46,609 nucleotides of DNA from an uncultured Acetatifactor sp. (GTDB lineage Bacteria > Bacillota > Clostridia > Lachnospirales > Lachnospiraceae), in assembly GCA_947625255.1 (NCBI GenBank), contig CANQNT010000027.1, forward strand, positions 1-46,609, written 5' to 3'. Below the pieces are notes generated by a model. That model saw only the letters and a list, made by a program, of their open reading frames with translations, made no database searches and was not told the origin of the DNA. Position numbers and translations under genes: made by a program. Positions 27,235 through 38,500 of the stretch are shown piece after piece (within the stretch, counting starts at the first letter, position 1; the number at the start of each line of letters is the position of its first letter).

Positions 27235-28479
27235 TTAATGTTCCGTTTTTTTCTCGGCCTGTTTTCTGGGCTTCTTTACGGGAGGGGCGGGATGGAAAGC
27301 GCTGTTGTAAGCGTCGATCAACTTGCCCTGGCCGTGCCTGTTCAGTCGGAAGTACGTCAGTTTCCGGATAATATCATAAATTACGGCGAAAAGCGGCACA
27401 CCCACGATCATCCCAACGATGCCCCACAGCCCTCCGAACAGCAGAATGGAGAACAGCACCCAAAAGCTGGACAGTCCCGTGGAATTGCCAAGGATCTTGG
27501 GCCCGATGACATTCCCGTCCAATTGCTGCAAAATAACCACGAAAATAATGAAATAAACGCAGTGCAGGGGATTTTCCAAAAGCAGCAGGAGAGCGCAGGG
27601 AATCGCGCCGATAAACGGCCCGAAGAAAGGAATGATATTGGTCACGCCCACGATCACGCTGATGAGCGTTGCAGACCTAATCCCTAACAGAGAAGTCCCT
27701 GCGAAGCAGAGTAGGCCGATAATGGCGGAGTCCAGCAGCTTCCCCATCAAGAAGCCATTGAACATTTTGTCAGCGTAAAGCACTTCCTCCGTGATCAGAT
27801 CCGCTGCGCGGCTCGGGAAAATACCCCTGAGCAGCAGCCTTGCCTGGGCGGCAAACTGTCTGCGGCTGATCAGGAAATAAATCGAAATCAGGATTCCCAG
27901 GAACAGATTCTTAATCGTACTGACAAACACGGCCACTTGTGAGCCCAATTCATCCACCACGGTTCCCAGCGTGGGCAATAGACCGGTCTTGAGCCAGTCG
28001 ATAATTTCCGTCGTCGTTTTACTGGAAAAATCATCCCAGTAGGTCTGCAGGTCCGGTCGGTTTTTTAACAGATTGTGCAGCCAGGCGTTGGCGGTGACCA
28101 GTTGGTCGGGAATAGCGTTGGCGATGCTGACAATGCTGTTCCAGACCTGGGGGAACACCATCATGATCAGGATCCAGATCAAAACCAGCGCGAACAGCAG
28201 AGACAGGAGAATGGCCAGGCTTGAAGTCAGAGCGGGCTTTTCCCTGAGGGGAGGGCACAGCCTTGCCAGCAGCCGCTCAATTCTGTTGCAGATCGGTGTC
28301 AATATGTAGGCGATGACCGCACCATAGAGAAAAGGTGCCAGAATGTCAGAGACTTCCTTGATTCCGGCGAAAATATTGTCGAGCCGGAACAATAGGAAAA
28401 AACATAGTAAACTTATTACGATGACGGCAACTCCCGTGATTCCAAGCTTAATGAATTTTTTATTCTCTTTTTCTTCCAT
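27235..28479 (-). CDS. AI-2E family transporter (YdiK/PerM-like permease)
   Basis: This encodes a 414-residue integral membrane protein of typical family length. It shows two N-terminal helices (VAVIVISLLCFFLLF; ILAPFLYGAVIAYIL), a soluble middle segment and several C-terminal helices. The family-typical motif GVTNIIPFFGPFIGAIP appears near residue 270, and VVILQQLDGNVIGPKI follows. The tail is basic (KKPRKQAEKKTEH). The start has GAAGGAG (28495-28489) 9 bases upstream and a near-consensus sigma-A promoter at 28542-28514. Family members include TqsA, proposed to export autoinducer 2, and sodium/proton or fatty-acid-linked permeases, so the substrate here is open. It is transcribed away from giant 2 and seems unrelated to it. 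Confidence 0.92.
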   Translation of the reverse strand: MEEKENKKFIKLGITGVAVIVISLLCFFLLFRLDNIFAGIKEVSDILAPFLYGAVIAYILTPICNRIERLLARLCPPLREKPALTSSLAILLSLLFALVLIWILIMMVFPQVWNSIVSIANAIPDQLVTANAWLHNLLKNRPDLQTYWDDFSSKTTTEIIDWLKTGLLPTLGTVVDELGSQVAVFVSTIKNLFLGILISIYFLISRRQFAAQARLLLRGIFPSRAADLITEEVLYADKMFNGFLMGKLLDSAIIGLLCFAGTSLLGIRSATLISVIVGVTNIIPFFGPFIGAIPCALLLLLENPLHCVYFIIFVVILQQLDGNVIGPKILGNSTGLSSFWVLFSILLFGGLWGIVGMIVGVPLFAVIYDIIRKLTYFRLNRHGQGKLIDAYNSAFHPAPPVKKPRKQAEKKTEH

Positions 28480-28513
28480 GTCGGATTACTCCTTCTTTAA
28501 ACGCGTTACTGCC

Positions 28514-28542
28514 ATTATAGTACCCGGGCTTGATAAAGTCAA
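28514..28542 (-). promoter_or_regulatory. sigma-A promoter of the AI-2E gene
   Basis: On the minus strand TTGACT (28542-28537) and TATAAT (28519-28514) are separated by exactly 17 bases. The -10 is perfect and the -35 matches at 5/6. The start codon lies 35 bases downstream. Confidence 0.8.
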
Positions 28543-28671
28543 ACATTATCCATCATCGGCATGATTTTATCCGTGTGGCTTTTGTCCGTGTGATACTTAT
28601 CCCCGTAATTTCTGCAGACCAGGGGCTGACGGTATTGATTCGGGGAGGGGGATCACTGCACGAATAAAATA

Positions 28672-28700
28672 GCGGCTGGCACTCTTGGCGTGCCGGCCGC
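28672..28700. terminator. GC-rich hairpin before the giant-2 control region
   Basis: GCGGCTGGCAC (28672-28682) pairs with GTGCCGGCCGC (28690-28700) with one mismatch (G-T if RNA) across a 7-base loop. It lies 10 bases before palindromic site A of locus 2, as the 4355-4380 hairpin lies 15 bases before its counterpart. No T run follows, so insulation or an RNA end is only inferred. Confidence 0.5.
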
Positions 28701-28710
28701 CGCATTAGAA

Positions 28711-28735
28711 TTCGCAGAGTTAGACACTCTGCGAA
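28711..28735 (+). repeat. recombination-site-like palindrome, locus 2 site A
   Basis: TTCGCAGAGT (28711-28720), core TAGAC (28721-28725) and ACTCTGCGAA (28726-28735) form a perfect 10-bp dyad. The arms equal those of locus 1 site B. The core differs from the locus 1 core at two of five positions. Confidence 0.8.
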
Positions 28736-28760
28736 TACTACCCCCATCTTCATGCTGCTT

Positions 28761-28842
28761 CATTTTAACGCAAATAATAAGCAATTTCAAGAGAAATTAC
28801 AAAATATTAATTTTGTTATTCTAAAATATTTCTAAACAAATA
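28761..28842 (+). repeat. AT-rich block shared with the giant-1 control region
   Basis: CATTTTAACGCAAAT, TTTCAAGAGAAA and AATTTTGTTATT align without gaps to 4445-4526. This shows that the two control regions descend from a common ancestor. Confidence 0.6.
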
Positions 28843-29099
28843 CTTGTTTCGATGCTTTATTTACCATTTTTGAGAAAATAATACAAGTAACTAATATCTA
28901 ATCGCCGTCAATAACGCCGTCATGTGATTCAATTAGGCAAATGTGCCCGTTTCCTGAAGAATCCACGGAAAATCATGTTTTTGAACCCTTTGAACGTAAG
29001 AATGATGTTTTGCAAATAAATTCTATAGCAGTCAAAAATTGTGGTCGTAACCGATATGGAAATGCCAAACACGCATAATTTCCGCATTTGTGTCATTAT

Positions 29100-29124
29100 T
29101 TCCCAGAGTGTCTAAATCTGCGAT
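29100..29124 (-). repeat. recombination-site-like palindrome, locus 2 site B
   Basis: TTCCCAGAGT (29100-29109), core GTCTA (29110-29114) and AATCTGCGAT (29115-29124). The core is the exact reverse complement of site A's TAGAC. The arms carry three mismatches to site A, so it is the most degenerate of the four sites. Confidence 0.65.
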
Positions 29125-29167
29125 GAACTATCGTTTTTATTAAGCTTATTTTGTGGAGGGAATTGTC

Positions 29168-29191
29168 ATGAGGGGAATACGAAGTGATTAA
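29168..29191 (+). CDS. leader peptide MRGIRSD upstream of giant 2
   Basis: GGAGGG (29155-29160) lies 7 bases before ATG 29168, which opens a 7-codon ORF ending in TAA at 29189-29191. The preceding TTTTGTGG and the overall placement, after site B and before the structured leader, mirror the 7-codon ORF of locus 1. The residues are not conserved, so any role would lie in translation of the leader rather than in the peptide. Confidence 0.4.
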   Translation: MRGIRSD

Positions 29192-29213
29192 AAGGAAAGG
29201 GGATTTGGAAAAA

Positions 29214-29321
29214 ATGGTGAAACAAGACGGTGTTGACGAGAAGCTAAAAATTGATTTTGGGAATGCTTTTCTTCATGGCTACAGAGTTTTGGATAACAGT
29301 CAGAAGCTAACAGACTGTTGA
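29214..29321 (+). CDS. possible small ORF (35 residues) in the giant-2 leader
   Basis: ATG 29214 has AAGGGGA (29197-29203) 10 bases upstream and encodes MVKQDGVDEKLKIDFGNAFL and 15 more residues, ending at TGA 29319-29321. It has no recognisable domain and may be a chance ORF. Its last codons contain a hairpin (AACAGTC 29295-29301 with GACTGTT 29313-29319), which could couple its translation to RNA folding. Confidence 0.3.
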   Translation: MVKQDGVDEKLKIDFGNAFLHGYRVLDNSQKLTDC

Positions 29322-29325
29322 CACC

Positions 29326-29448
29326 ATGAATGTCATTGTATTTGAAAATATTGTGGACATCCGCGTCAATGGCAGTAAAAATGTTAAAGCAAAATATACA
29401 CTTTCTCCGCACAGTCTAGGGGTGGCTCTGGTTGTACGCGTCGGTTGA
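29326..29448 (+). CDS. possible small ORF (40 residues), weak
   Basis: Five bases after the previous ORF an ATG opens 40 codons (MNVIVFENIVDIRVNGSKNV and onwards, ending VVRVG) without a clear ribosome-binding site. It may be a decayed fragment. I do not recognise a family. Confidence 0.2.
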   Translation: MNVIVFENIVDIRVNGSKNVKAKYTLSPHSLGVALVVRVG

Positions 29449-29475
29449 GTGCGGCGCACAATAATTGGACTGTGC
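29409..29475 (+). promoter_or_regulatory. structured leader of giant 2
   Basis: GCACAGTC (29409-29416) pairs perfectly with GACTGTGC (29468-29475). Inside it TTGTACGC and GCGCACAA can form a second stem with one mismatch. The structure ends about 50 bases before the giant-2 start and just before its ribosome-binding site. No known riboswitch consensus was recognised. Confidence 0.4.
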
Positions 29476-29527
29476 TGTATGGAACAGTGAAAATGCTCCA
29501 TAAATTTCTTTTCAGGAGGAACAGGTT

Positions 29528-32500
29528 ATGAAAGCAATGAAATCGAACAAAAGGACACATAGATTATTGGCCGTGCTGCTCTGCGCTTGCATGGTCATTG
29601 GTTTGCTTACGGATTTAAGCGGGATATTTTCATGGAAAGTGAACGCGCAGCCGATTGAGGACTCGCGCCACGAGGCGGATCCCAGCACGATGGATACTTA
29701 TCTGGATGCGCTGAATTTTAGCGAGAATACCCGGTATGCCGGACGGTTATGGTCAGACAAGACGGTGTTTGCCTATAACGATCAGGGTACTGCAAAATAT
29801 CCGGATAGTTATGGCCGCAAATTTGAGACTAAAACTTATCAGGACAGTAATGGCAAAGATATTACAGAAAGTAAGCTGACTTTAACGCCAGCCCTAGATG
29901 GCATTTCTGAAGAGAAAGAAGTGTTGTTAGATTCAGACTTTCTTCATGTATTCAGCGTTCTGGGTAGCAGCCAACAGATCAACGATGGCGTGAAAGCTCC
30001 TATTGACTTGGTGATTTTGTTGGATATGTCGGGATCTATGGCGACTGATACGGAGGTCAGTACGCGCGGTACTCATACCCATATTGATATAAAGGAGAGA
30101 ATTAGCCATTCCCGTATTTACAAGGTGCTTACTGCGATCAATACAAGCATTGAGACCCTTATGGCACTTAATGAGACGAATCAGGTGGCTGTAGTGGCTT
30201 ATGGAACTACGGCTTATACACTTCTGCCATTGGGGCATTATGAAAAGGTGGAAGGCCATGCATTTTTGGAAGTAGATGATTTTAAGGCATATAATGGAAA
30301 TGGATTTGGTTCAAGTAATAGTGTAGATGATATAGATTATACTGGATCAGGAGCTTATACTGTTACATCCTGGGGAAATAAGACCGATAAAGGTGTCGGT
30401 ACCCCAGTATTAGTTAATAATAGTGTTAGAAATAATTATAACAGAACATATGTACAAGGTAATTTTACTCTGATTGGTTTCCATACCGATATGCAGGCTG
30501 GTATTTATCAGGGCTTTAGTGAGTTGTATAACAGTCTTAAAAGCGTTGAGGATGTCACATATACATATCGGTCGATGATTACTGGTAAAGACCGGACAAT
30601 TCCGCGAATTCCGGCCGCTTTCGTCATGACTGACGGTGGTTCCAATTATACGTTGAAAGCAGCAACATCTGCTTCTGCTACTGGAAATGAATGGTATGAA
30701 GTTCCAATCGCAGAAAAGACTGAAGGTGATTATGATAAAGCTTATAAAAAGTATCGGAGCGAATCAGATAGAAAAAATTTAAATGCTGCACAGCAAGCTG
30801 ATTATGATAGCTCCGGAATCATTTTGGATATTTTGTTGACTGCCTCTTTTATGAAATCCAAGGTGTTGAACAGATATAGTCAACTGCTTGCGGGAAGTCA
30901 GGTATCCGAGTCGGAAAAGAGTGATGCCAAGTTCATTATCAATACCATCAGTGTGGATACACCAACTGCAGATTATCAGGTTCCTCGTGTATACACTACT
31001 ATGGATCCTCGCACATATTTTCAGGAGACTTTGCCATCCCAACCCGTGGATGCAACGCAATGGGTACAGAAGGAAGATGCCTTAAATGCATATCAGACTT
31101 GGAAAGAATGGCAAACGGCATCGAAAACGAATATCTCCATTACTGCCAACGTATATGATACTGCGGTTCATCAAACGACATTTTCAATTAACACTCTGCC
31201 AGCGGATGGATGGACAGATATTAATCGGCCCGGCTTTGCCGTTACCAATGAGGATGTCATTAAAAATATTAACTACAGCGACGGTTTTTACGATGTCGAT
31301 ACTGCCAAGATTGATGAAGCCTTTGCATCGATGCTTGCCAGCATCCAGACAACGATCTTCACACCCGTGGGCGGAGGTAACGACCTAGGCGTGGAGGATT
31401 CCATTACTTACATGGATCCCCTGGGTAAGTACATGAACCTTAAGGACGTTAAACTCCTGACCCTTTTTGGAAAAACTTATAACGTCACCAAAACCGCTGT
31501 TTATGATTGGTCGTTTAACACGAATTATATGACAGCGAAAGGCCACACAGGGGAACAATTTAAGAATGGCTGGTATAAGGGTGACGGTTCGGCTTCAACC
31601 ACTTTTTTGGAAGGAGACCCTCTTGGCAATGGTGACAGTATTCCTAAGGGGAGTTCTTATAAGAATTCCGAAGAAGCCTGGGCGGACGGCTGGGTTTATT
31701 ATGTGAACAGTGCCACCGCGGCTCAGTTCGTTCCGAATCTGGAGTTTCAGGATGATGTACCGGCAAATCCGGGTGACAAGATACAGAACACGACTTATAC
31801 GTTTTATCGTTTAGAACTATCAACTGCCGATCGTGAGGCACTTCATATGAACCCGGCCTACGGGACGGATGACGAAATCCCCAAAAGCGTACATTACGAT
31901 GGAACGACGCAGAATCATCTGGGCACCCCTGGTGTATACGCTCTGGCCGATCTGCGCGTTTGGGTAGAAGACTCCGGAGATTATAACGATCCGAATGTGG
32001 AGAGCGGCGGAATCGCATCCGACGCGAACTTTGATGAAGCTCTCTATGTCAACATCCCGGTGAATATGCTGCCTCTGCGCACAATTACCATTAACAGGGA
32101 AGAAAATGATAGTTGGACATATGAGACAAACATAAAAAAGAAAAATAATGATGATGATCAGAGTTATTTAGCATCTTTCCCGCTGCGCCTGATTTACACT
32201 GTGGGCTTGGATAATTCCATGAAAACTGCCGACGGTTCTGTTGACCTGGCTCTTGGGGTAGGACCGGAGTACATTGCGGACAACCGTCTTACCACGCAAG
32301 CGGGAGTGAAGTCTCGTGGCGGTGACTTGGGAAGCGTGGAGTTTTTCTCCAACTGGTACAATCCTGAGAACCGCTATACCGACTATGTCACCACGAACAC
32401 GGATTATTCTTATGGCGACGCGGTAGTTTCTTTTTCTCCCAGCACGGCGAACCGTTACTATATCTTTGAGAAACCCCTGCCCTTGTACAGTACTGTCTAT

Positions 32501-35500
32501 GAGTGGGCCCAGGAGTCTAATGGAGAGGGATTTGCATGGCGGCGTGTTGTCATGGAAGAGGATTACACGGAGGAAATGAGCACCGGCGGATCAACGCCCG
32601 GAGCAGGAGGAACGACATCTGACGACGCAGATGATACGCGATATCTTGCGAATCCGAATGACTTTAACGGCAGATTGATCGCCCAGGATTTAGAGCCGTA
32701 TAATGATCAGACTAGTCGTGAGACCCGCCAGGAAAATATATGGAATGCTTTGCATGAAAGAGGCATTTATAAGGATGCTACGGATGTGGAGGCTGCGAGG
32801 ACAGCAGGCGCAGACGTCTCTAATCCCCAATATGTGAAAGCGGGAGACGTCATTCTCCTCAAGGATCGTCGTTTGGCGGACGTGACCTATGAAGGAAATG
32901 AGGGTGAAACAGATCCTTTTTCTTCGAATGCATATTTTTATATGCCGGTAGATTATTACGAATTGGACGAAGCTACTAATGTTGCCACACCGATTAAATA
33001 CGTGGTGGCACGGAAAGGCAGTGAGTTCGGTTCGGCTTACTCGGCTGCCGGTATTACCAATGGCAGTATGCTTTGCTGGTATGATGCCAGTGGAACATAT
33101 TCGGATGTTTATCCTTATTTATCCAGGTCCGACACGGGGGATGATAGCCGCGGCAGGAATTATATCGGAACTGAGCCGGAGTATTATAAAGCTGGCGAGC
33201 CTGGATATGTAGAGGGAAAACAGATGGTAAAACCTCTGTCTGAGATGTCAGCTGACGCTCAGGCAAAACACAATGCAATGATAGATGGTCCCCAAAAAGG
33301 CGACTGGGTCGTGGCTGCCCGTCCCGGCGGTCTGCGCGTGGGCGGTCTTGCGCGTAACGTGGGAGAAAAAGGCAGCACATGGACGGTTTATGATGAGGAC
33401 TACATCAAACAGCGCTTTGGTGAGGATAAGACGGGACTTGACTGGGGATATTATTCTGAGCCTGATGGCAATATAACCAGAACGGCCAACAATTATTATG
33501 TGCCCACCATCAGCGTTAATTCCGATGCGGAAAAAGACGACATCATTGTGAATGTTTACTTAGGAAACAATGGCCGTTTATGGATCCCGGATACCACCTT
33601 GCTGGTCACCAAGCTGGTAGGTACGCCGGGCTCGGACGATATGCTGGCCAATGATTCCAGTAATTATTCCTTTGATTTCCAGGTGTTTATCAATGGCTTC
33701 ACCGGCCCCAGAGAAGCTGTTCGTGTACGTTACAATGGAGCCAGCGGAACCTGGCAACGTCAAATTCACTATATCGATATGGAATTGTCTGCCAATTTGA
33801 TGCTCCAGACCAATGATGCCCAGCTTGCCCTTGTTGACGGTACGGGCTGTCTGTTGGTGGCGGATACAGAGGGTAAAAGTTCATCTGGCTATATCTATGC
33901 GGAAGATTGTATCGGTACGGATCAGACTGCGCACAAGGCAAAGGCTCCCTACGAGGGAGATGTCAATGCCCTGTACTATGTCTATATCGGGTCTCCAAAC
34001 CAGTCCGGCGTAGGTGGATCAAGTACTACTTTGCGTGTTTATCATAATCCTTTCTGCGAGACCAGCGGGGAGACTATAGCATCAGAACACGTTACTGTGG
34101 AATATTATGACGAACAGGGCCAGGTGATTCAGGACCCGGGTCTTGTGCTTGAAAACTATAACGGGAAACGGGAATTTTATGCCACAAGTGTGTCGCTTAT
34201 TCCAAAGGAAGCTTACGATAACTGGCTCGTTGAACCGGCAGGTAAAGAAGTGACCGGGCTGACTGGAGTGCAATCGTTTGATAAGTTTTATCTTGCAACC
34301 CTTGATCCTACTATTCAAGGTACCAGTGAGGTTTCTGTGATCAGTCCTTATCGTACCCAGAGTTCCTACCTGACCCAGACGGTGAATTTTGGATATAAGG
34401 CTAACGGCGATAAACTTCAGGCATCGGATTTGTTTGTTAACGTTAAAGAGGTTATTTCGGATCTTCCTCAAAAAGAAAAAGTAGTGCCGGAAGATAATAC
34501 CGCAGAATTCACCCTGCAGAGCGGCTGGGGTCTGCTTTTCAGCAGCATGACCTCCGGCACCGACTATGCTCTGGCTGAGAAGCTCAGTAGTGACGATGTC
34601 GATGCTGGCTACAGTTTCCAGAGTGTTCAGCACGTTCATCAAGGGGACCAGCCAACTAATTATGGTCCCAGCAATTGTCCCCACAATTTCTCGGAAAGCG
34701 GCAGAGTTTACTATGTAACCGGGGATACTGGAACCAAGGAGGAAGCCGGACATTTCACGAACACGGTGAGCGTGAACAAGACCGAACTGACTCCCGGCAA
34801 CGGCAAACTCGTGGGAATCGGCGAGGAGATCACTTATGAGATCACCTGGCATAACTATGAGTCAGATAAGGCTAAGGTATTCGTAATGGATACCTTGGAT
34901 CCCGGCGTGGACTATCAGGGTTCCAGCAGCTATGCCTATGAAACGAATGGAGCCGGCGAAAAGGTAAGAAAAGATGAGGTCCAAGGCGGAGTCGAAGGAC
35001 AAGGCTCTTCGAATTTGTTAAAAGGAGGAGTATATTACCCGAATGGCGGGGAGTATGTGGTAGATGGAATGACCAATAGCCCTATCGTTATACCTCCTCA
35101 CACTGTTTTCTGGGATCTGGGCGAACAGGCGGCCAATTCCACAGGCTACGTAGGTCTGGTTGTCAAGACCAACGAGAACGCGAAGTTGGAATACGATTAT
35201 ATTAATGACGGAACTGATTTTAATCCCGATCGTGGAACTTCTACTACGGATGATTACCGCGTCGTAAACATGGCCCGTGCCAGGGTTGGCAACCATGACT
35301 TCCTTAGTACCAGGAAAGTGGAGAACCCCGTAACGGATAAGGAAGAAGAAACCCCCGGTAATGATATGCCCGTGAAGATCGGGGACGATATCACCTACAC
35401 CGTACACTGGGAGAATCTCTACCAGGCGGGTGCTGCGAACGATGGAAAGGCCCTTGTAACCATTACGGATCCTCTGGATAAAGGCGTGGACTTTAGGGAA

Positions 35501-38500
35501 GCCTCCTTTGGCGGCGTGAAGCTTACGCTTGGCGCAGATGGCACTACCAATGGGAACACGGAAACACTTGATGGCGACAGCATTATCAAGTTCGTCGGAA
35601 AGGATACCACGGGCTTAGTGGCAGAAGACGGAGACGGCAACACAAATGTCACTATTACATATAACAAGGATAAACATGTAGTAACCTGGACCTTTATGGC
35701 AATACGGAATGCCAACGTGAATCCAGACTCGAATAACAAGTATCCCGGCGACGTGACATTAATAGTACATGTCAACGAAAACGCGATTCAGAAGTGGACG
35801 TATGACAGCGATACTGATCTGACTAACCCCGGCGGAAGCGCAACGCCCGGCGAGGAGGATCATGAGGTCATCAACCGTGCCAAGGTGGAGGTTGGCAACA
35901 AAGCCTCCTTTACCAGCAAGGTGGAGAATCCCGTGCCCGAGAAGACGGAAAAAGATGCCGCCGATCCAAAAATCGACCTTGACGGCTCGCCCGTGCAGAT
36001 CGGGGATACGATCAACTACCAGGTGCAGTGGAAGAATACCTATGAAAAACAGGCCAAGGTAATCATTATCGACCCGCTGGACAAGGGCGTGGATTTTGTG
36101 AGCGCTTCCTTTGGCGGCGTGGAACTGAACCTGAGCGAAGTGGCAGATGACGAGGGAATTATTCTGAAAGAGATCCAAGACGCTGCCCAAGCCAGTGGTA
36201 CCAGCGGTTGGGAGATGCGAAAAATTACGGACACCGTGGGTGTTGTTACAGGTATGGTTTATACAGGGACTGTAAAAGACGACAATGCCCAAGAAGTTGG
36301 TGTTGTCACGGTTGAGACCGATGAGAACGGCAAAATCAGGATGCTTACCATCGTTGGAAAGACGACGTCTTCTCTGGTTGCCGAACTGGAGGATGCGGAG
36401 GCGGAGCCGGATGCTTCCGGCGTAAAGCCCAAGTCCAAAACGGTCAAGATCATATATGACGTGGTTTCCCATGAAGTGAAATGGGAATTCACGGCGATTC
36501 CCAACGGCGCGGCCCAGCTCATAGATGTCAGCGGCGCGGTGGATCTGACCGTGAAAGTCAACGAAAAGGCCGTTCAGTCCTGGAATTATGGCGCTGCGTC
36601 AGACGGGACGAATCATGGCGGCAGCGACGGGACCGGTACGGACTACGAAGTACGCAACCGCGCATGGGTGGCAGTTGACGATCATGGAAGTTACACCAAC
36701 GAAGTGGAGAACCCCTTACCCGAAAAGACGGAAGAAACTCCCGGCGATGGAGTGCAGGTAAAAGTCGGGGATCAGATTAAGTACAGAGTGAAGTGGAGCA
36801 ACACCTATGACGACAAGAGCGCAGAGGTGGAAATTACCGACCCTCTGGATATTGGTGTGGATTTCGTGTCGGCTTCCTTTGGCGGCGTGACATTGGATAA
36901 AAAGAACGGCATACCGGATGGAAAAGGCAAAATCACAATCACCGGAACGGATACTACAGGACTGACAGATGACACGGATAAAAACGTTACCATTACTTAT
37001 GATGACAATACGCGTACTGTAACCTGGAGTTTTCTGGCCAAGGCCAACGTCCATGCCGACCAGAACTGCGAAAGCGCTCATGCCGATGATGGAAAATGCG
37101 GCGATGCCATACTGAATGTCAGTGTCAACGAAAAGGCATTCCAGAAATGGACATACAAAGAAGACGATAATGAAGGCCAAGAAACCCAGAACAGCGAGGA
37201 CGACAAGGTATACAACCGTGCCCAGGTGTCCATCGACAACAAGGCGGACTTCACCAACACAGTGGAAAATCCTTTGCCGAAAAAGACGGAAGTTACCCCT
37301 GGGGAAGGTGCGTCCATAGGTGTGGGCGACGCGATTACCTACAACGTGTTCTGGGAGAATTCCCATGATACGAATGCCGAAGTCCTGATTTCGGATCCAC
37401 TGGATGCAGGTGTGGACTTTGTGTCGGCTTCCTTTGGCGGCGTGCCGCTGAATGCGGCTGACATACCTGGTCTGGAAGAAATCAAGGAGTCATCAGAGTG
37501 GGAGAAGAGCCAAAACGGGGATAATATCGTTTACACAAATACCACAGATGAGAATGGCAATGGTGTTGTTATCAAGAAGGTTGAAACGAGTAAAAATGAC
37601 AACCTCATCAAAATTTCCATTACCGCTCAGGATACTACGGAATTGGTTGCGGAAACAGAAGGACAGCCTGGCAGTTCTTCCGCGACAAGGAATGTCACGA
37701 TTACTTACAATTATGCTGATAGTGACAGTAGTGACAGCAATGACGACACGCATACGGTAACTTGGCAATTTACGGCCAAACCCGGAACCGGTTCGACTTC
37801 CCAGGGTCATACAGATCCCAAGGAGGCTAAGAAATACGGCGCCGCCGTGCTGAATGTCAAGGTCAATGAGAAAGCGATCCAGAAATGGACTTACAAGGGT
37901 ACCGATACTGACAACCCTTATGGACAGTCCGACTCGTCAAGCCAGGATTATGAAGTCCTGAACCGCGCCCTGGTGAGCGTGGATCAAGTACCCGTTTACA
38001 CCGATATCGTGCAGAACCCCGTGCCCGACAAAACCGAGACGGCGGTCGACCGTGCGGAGGGCAACTATACTTCCAGTGCGACAGGAACCGTGCCGGACGA
38101 AGTAAAACAGCACGTCGATGTCACGGAAGGCGGCAATCTGAATGATGCCGACAGTGCCGGGGTGAAAGACGGCGTCTGGAATGGCCCCTTAGTTAAGGTG
38201 GGTGACAGGATCACTTACAAGATTACCTGGAAGAACCAGGAGACTGAGCCCGCCGTGATCACCATCGAGGATCCTCTGGATCCGGGCGTGGCATTTGTCA
38301 GCGCTTCGTTCGGAGGAGTGAAGCTGGGCAAGGAAGAAGATATTAGCGATTTGGGACAAAATCCTGTCAGCGGAACTGTGCGCGTGACGGGTCATGATGC
38401 TGACGGAAACGAAGTGACGATTGAGGTTCCCGTGAAAATCGAGTACGTCGCGGGAACGGGCAACGAACAGAACAAGGTTAAATGGACCCTCGGCGAGGAG

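Larger units (their letters stand above)
28711..29124. other. predicted invertible segment upstream of giant 2
   Basis: Sites A (28711-28735) and B (29100-29124) are 25-bp inverted repeats with 22 of 25 positions identical. They bound about 364 bp of AT-rich non-coding DNA, 404-817 bases upstream of the giant-2 start. A weak forward promoter can be drawn inside (TTGAGA 28870-28875, TAATAT 28892-28897, 16-base spacer). Nothing in the segment codes for a protein I can recognise. Orientation switching is inferred from site geometry alone. Confidence 0.45.
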
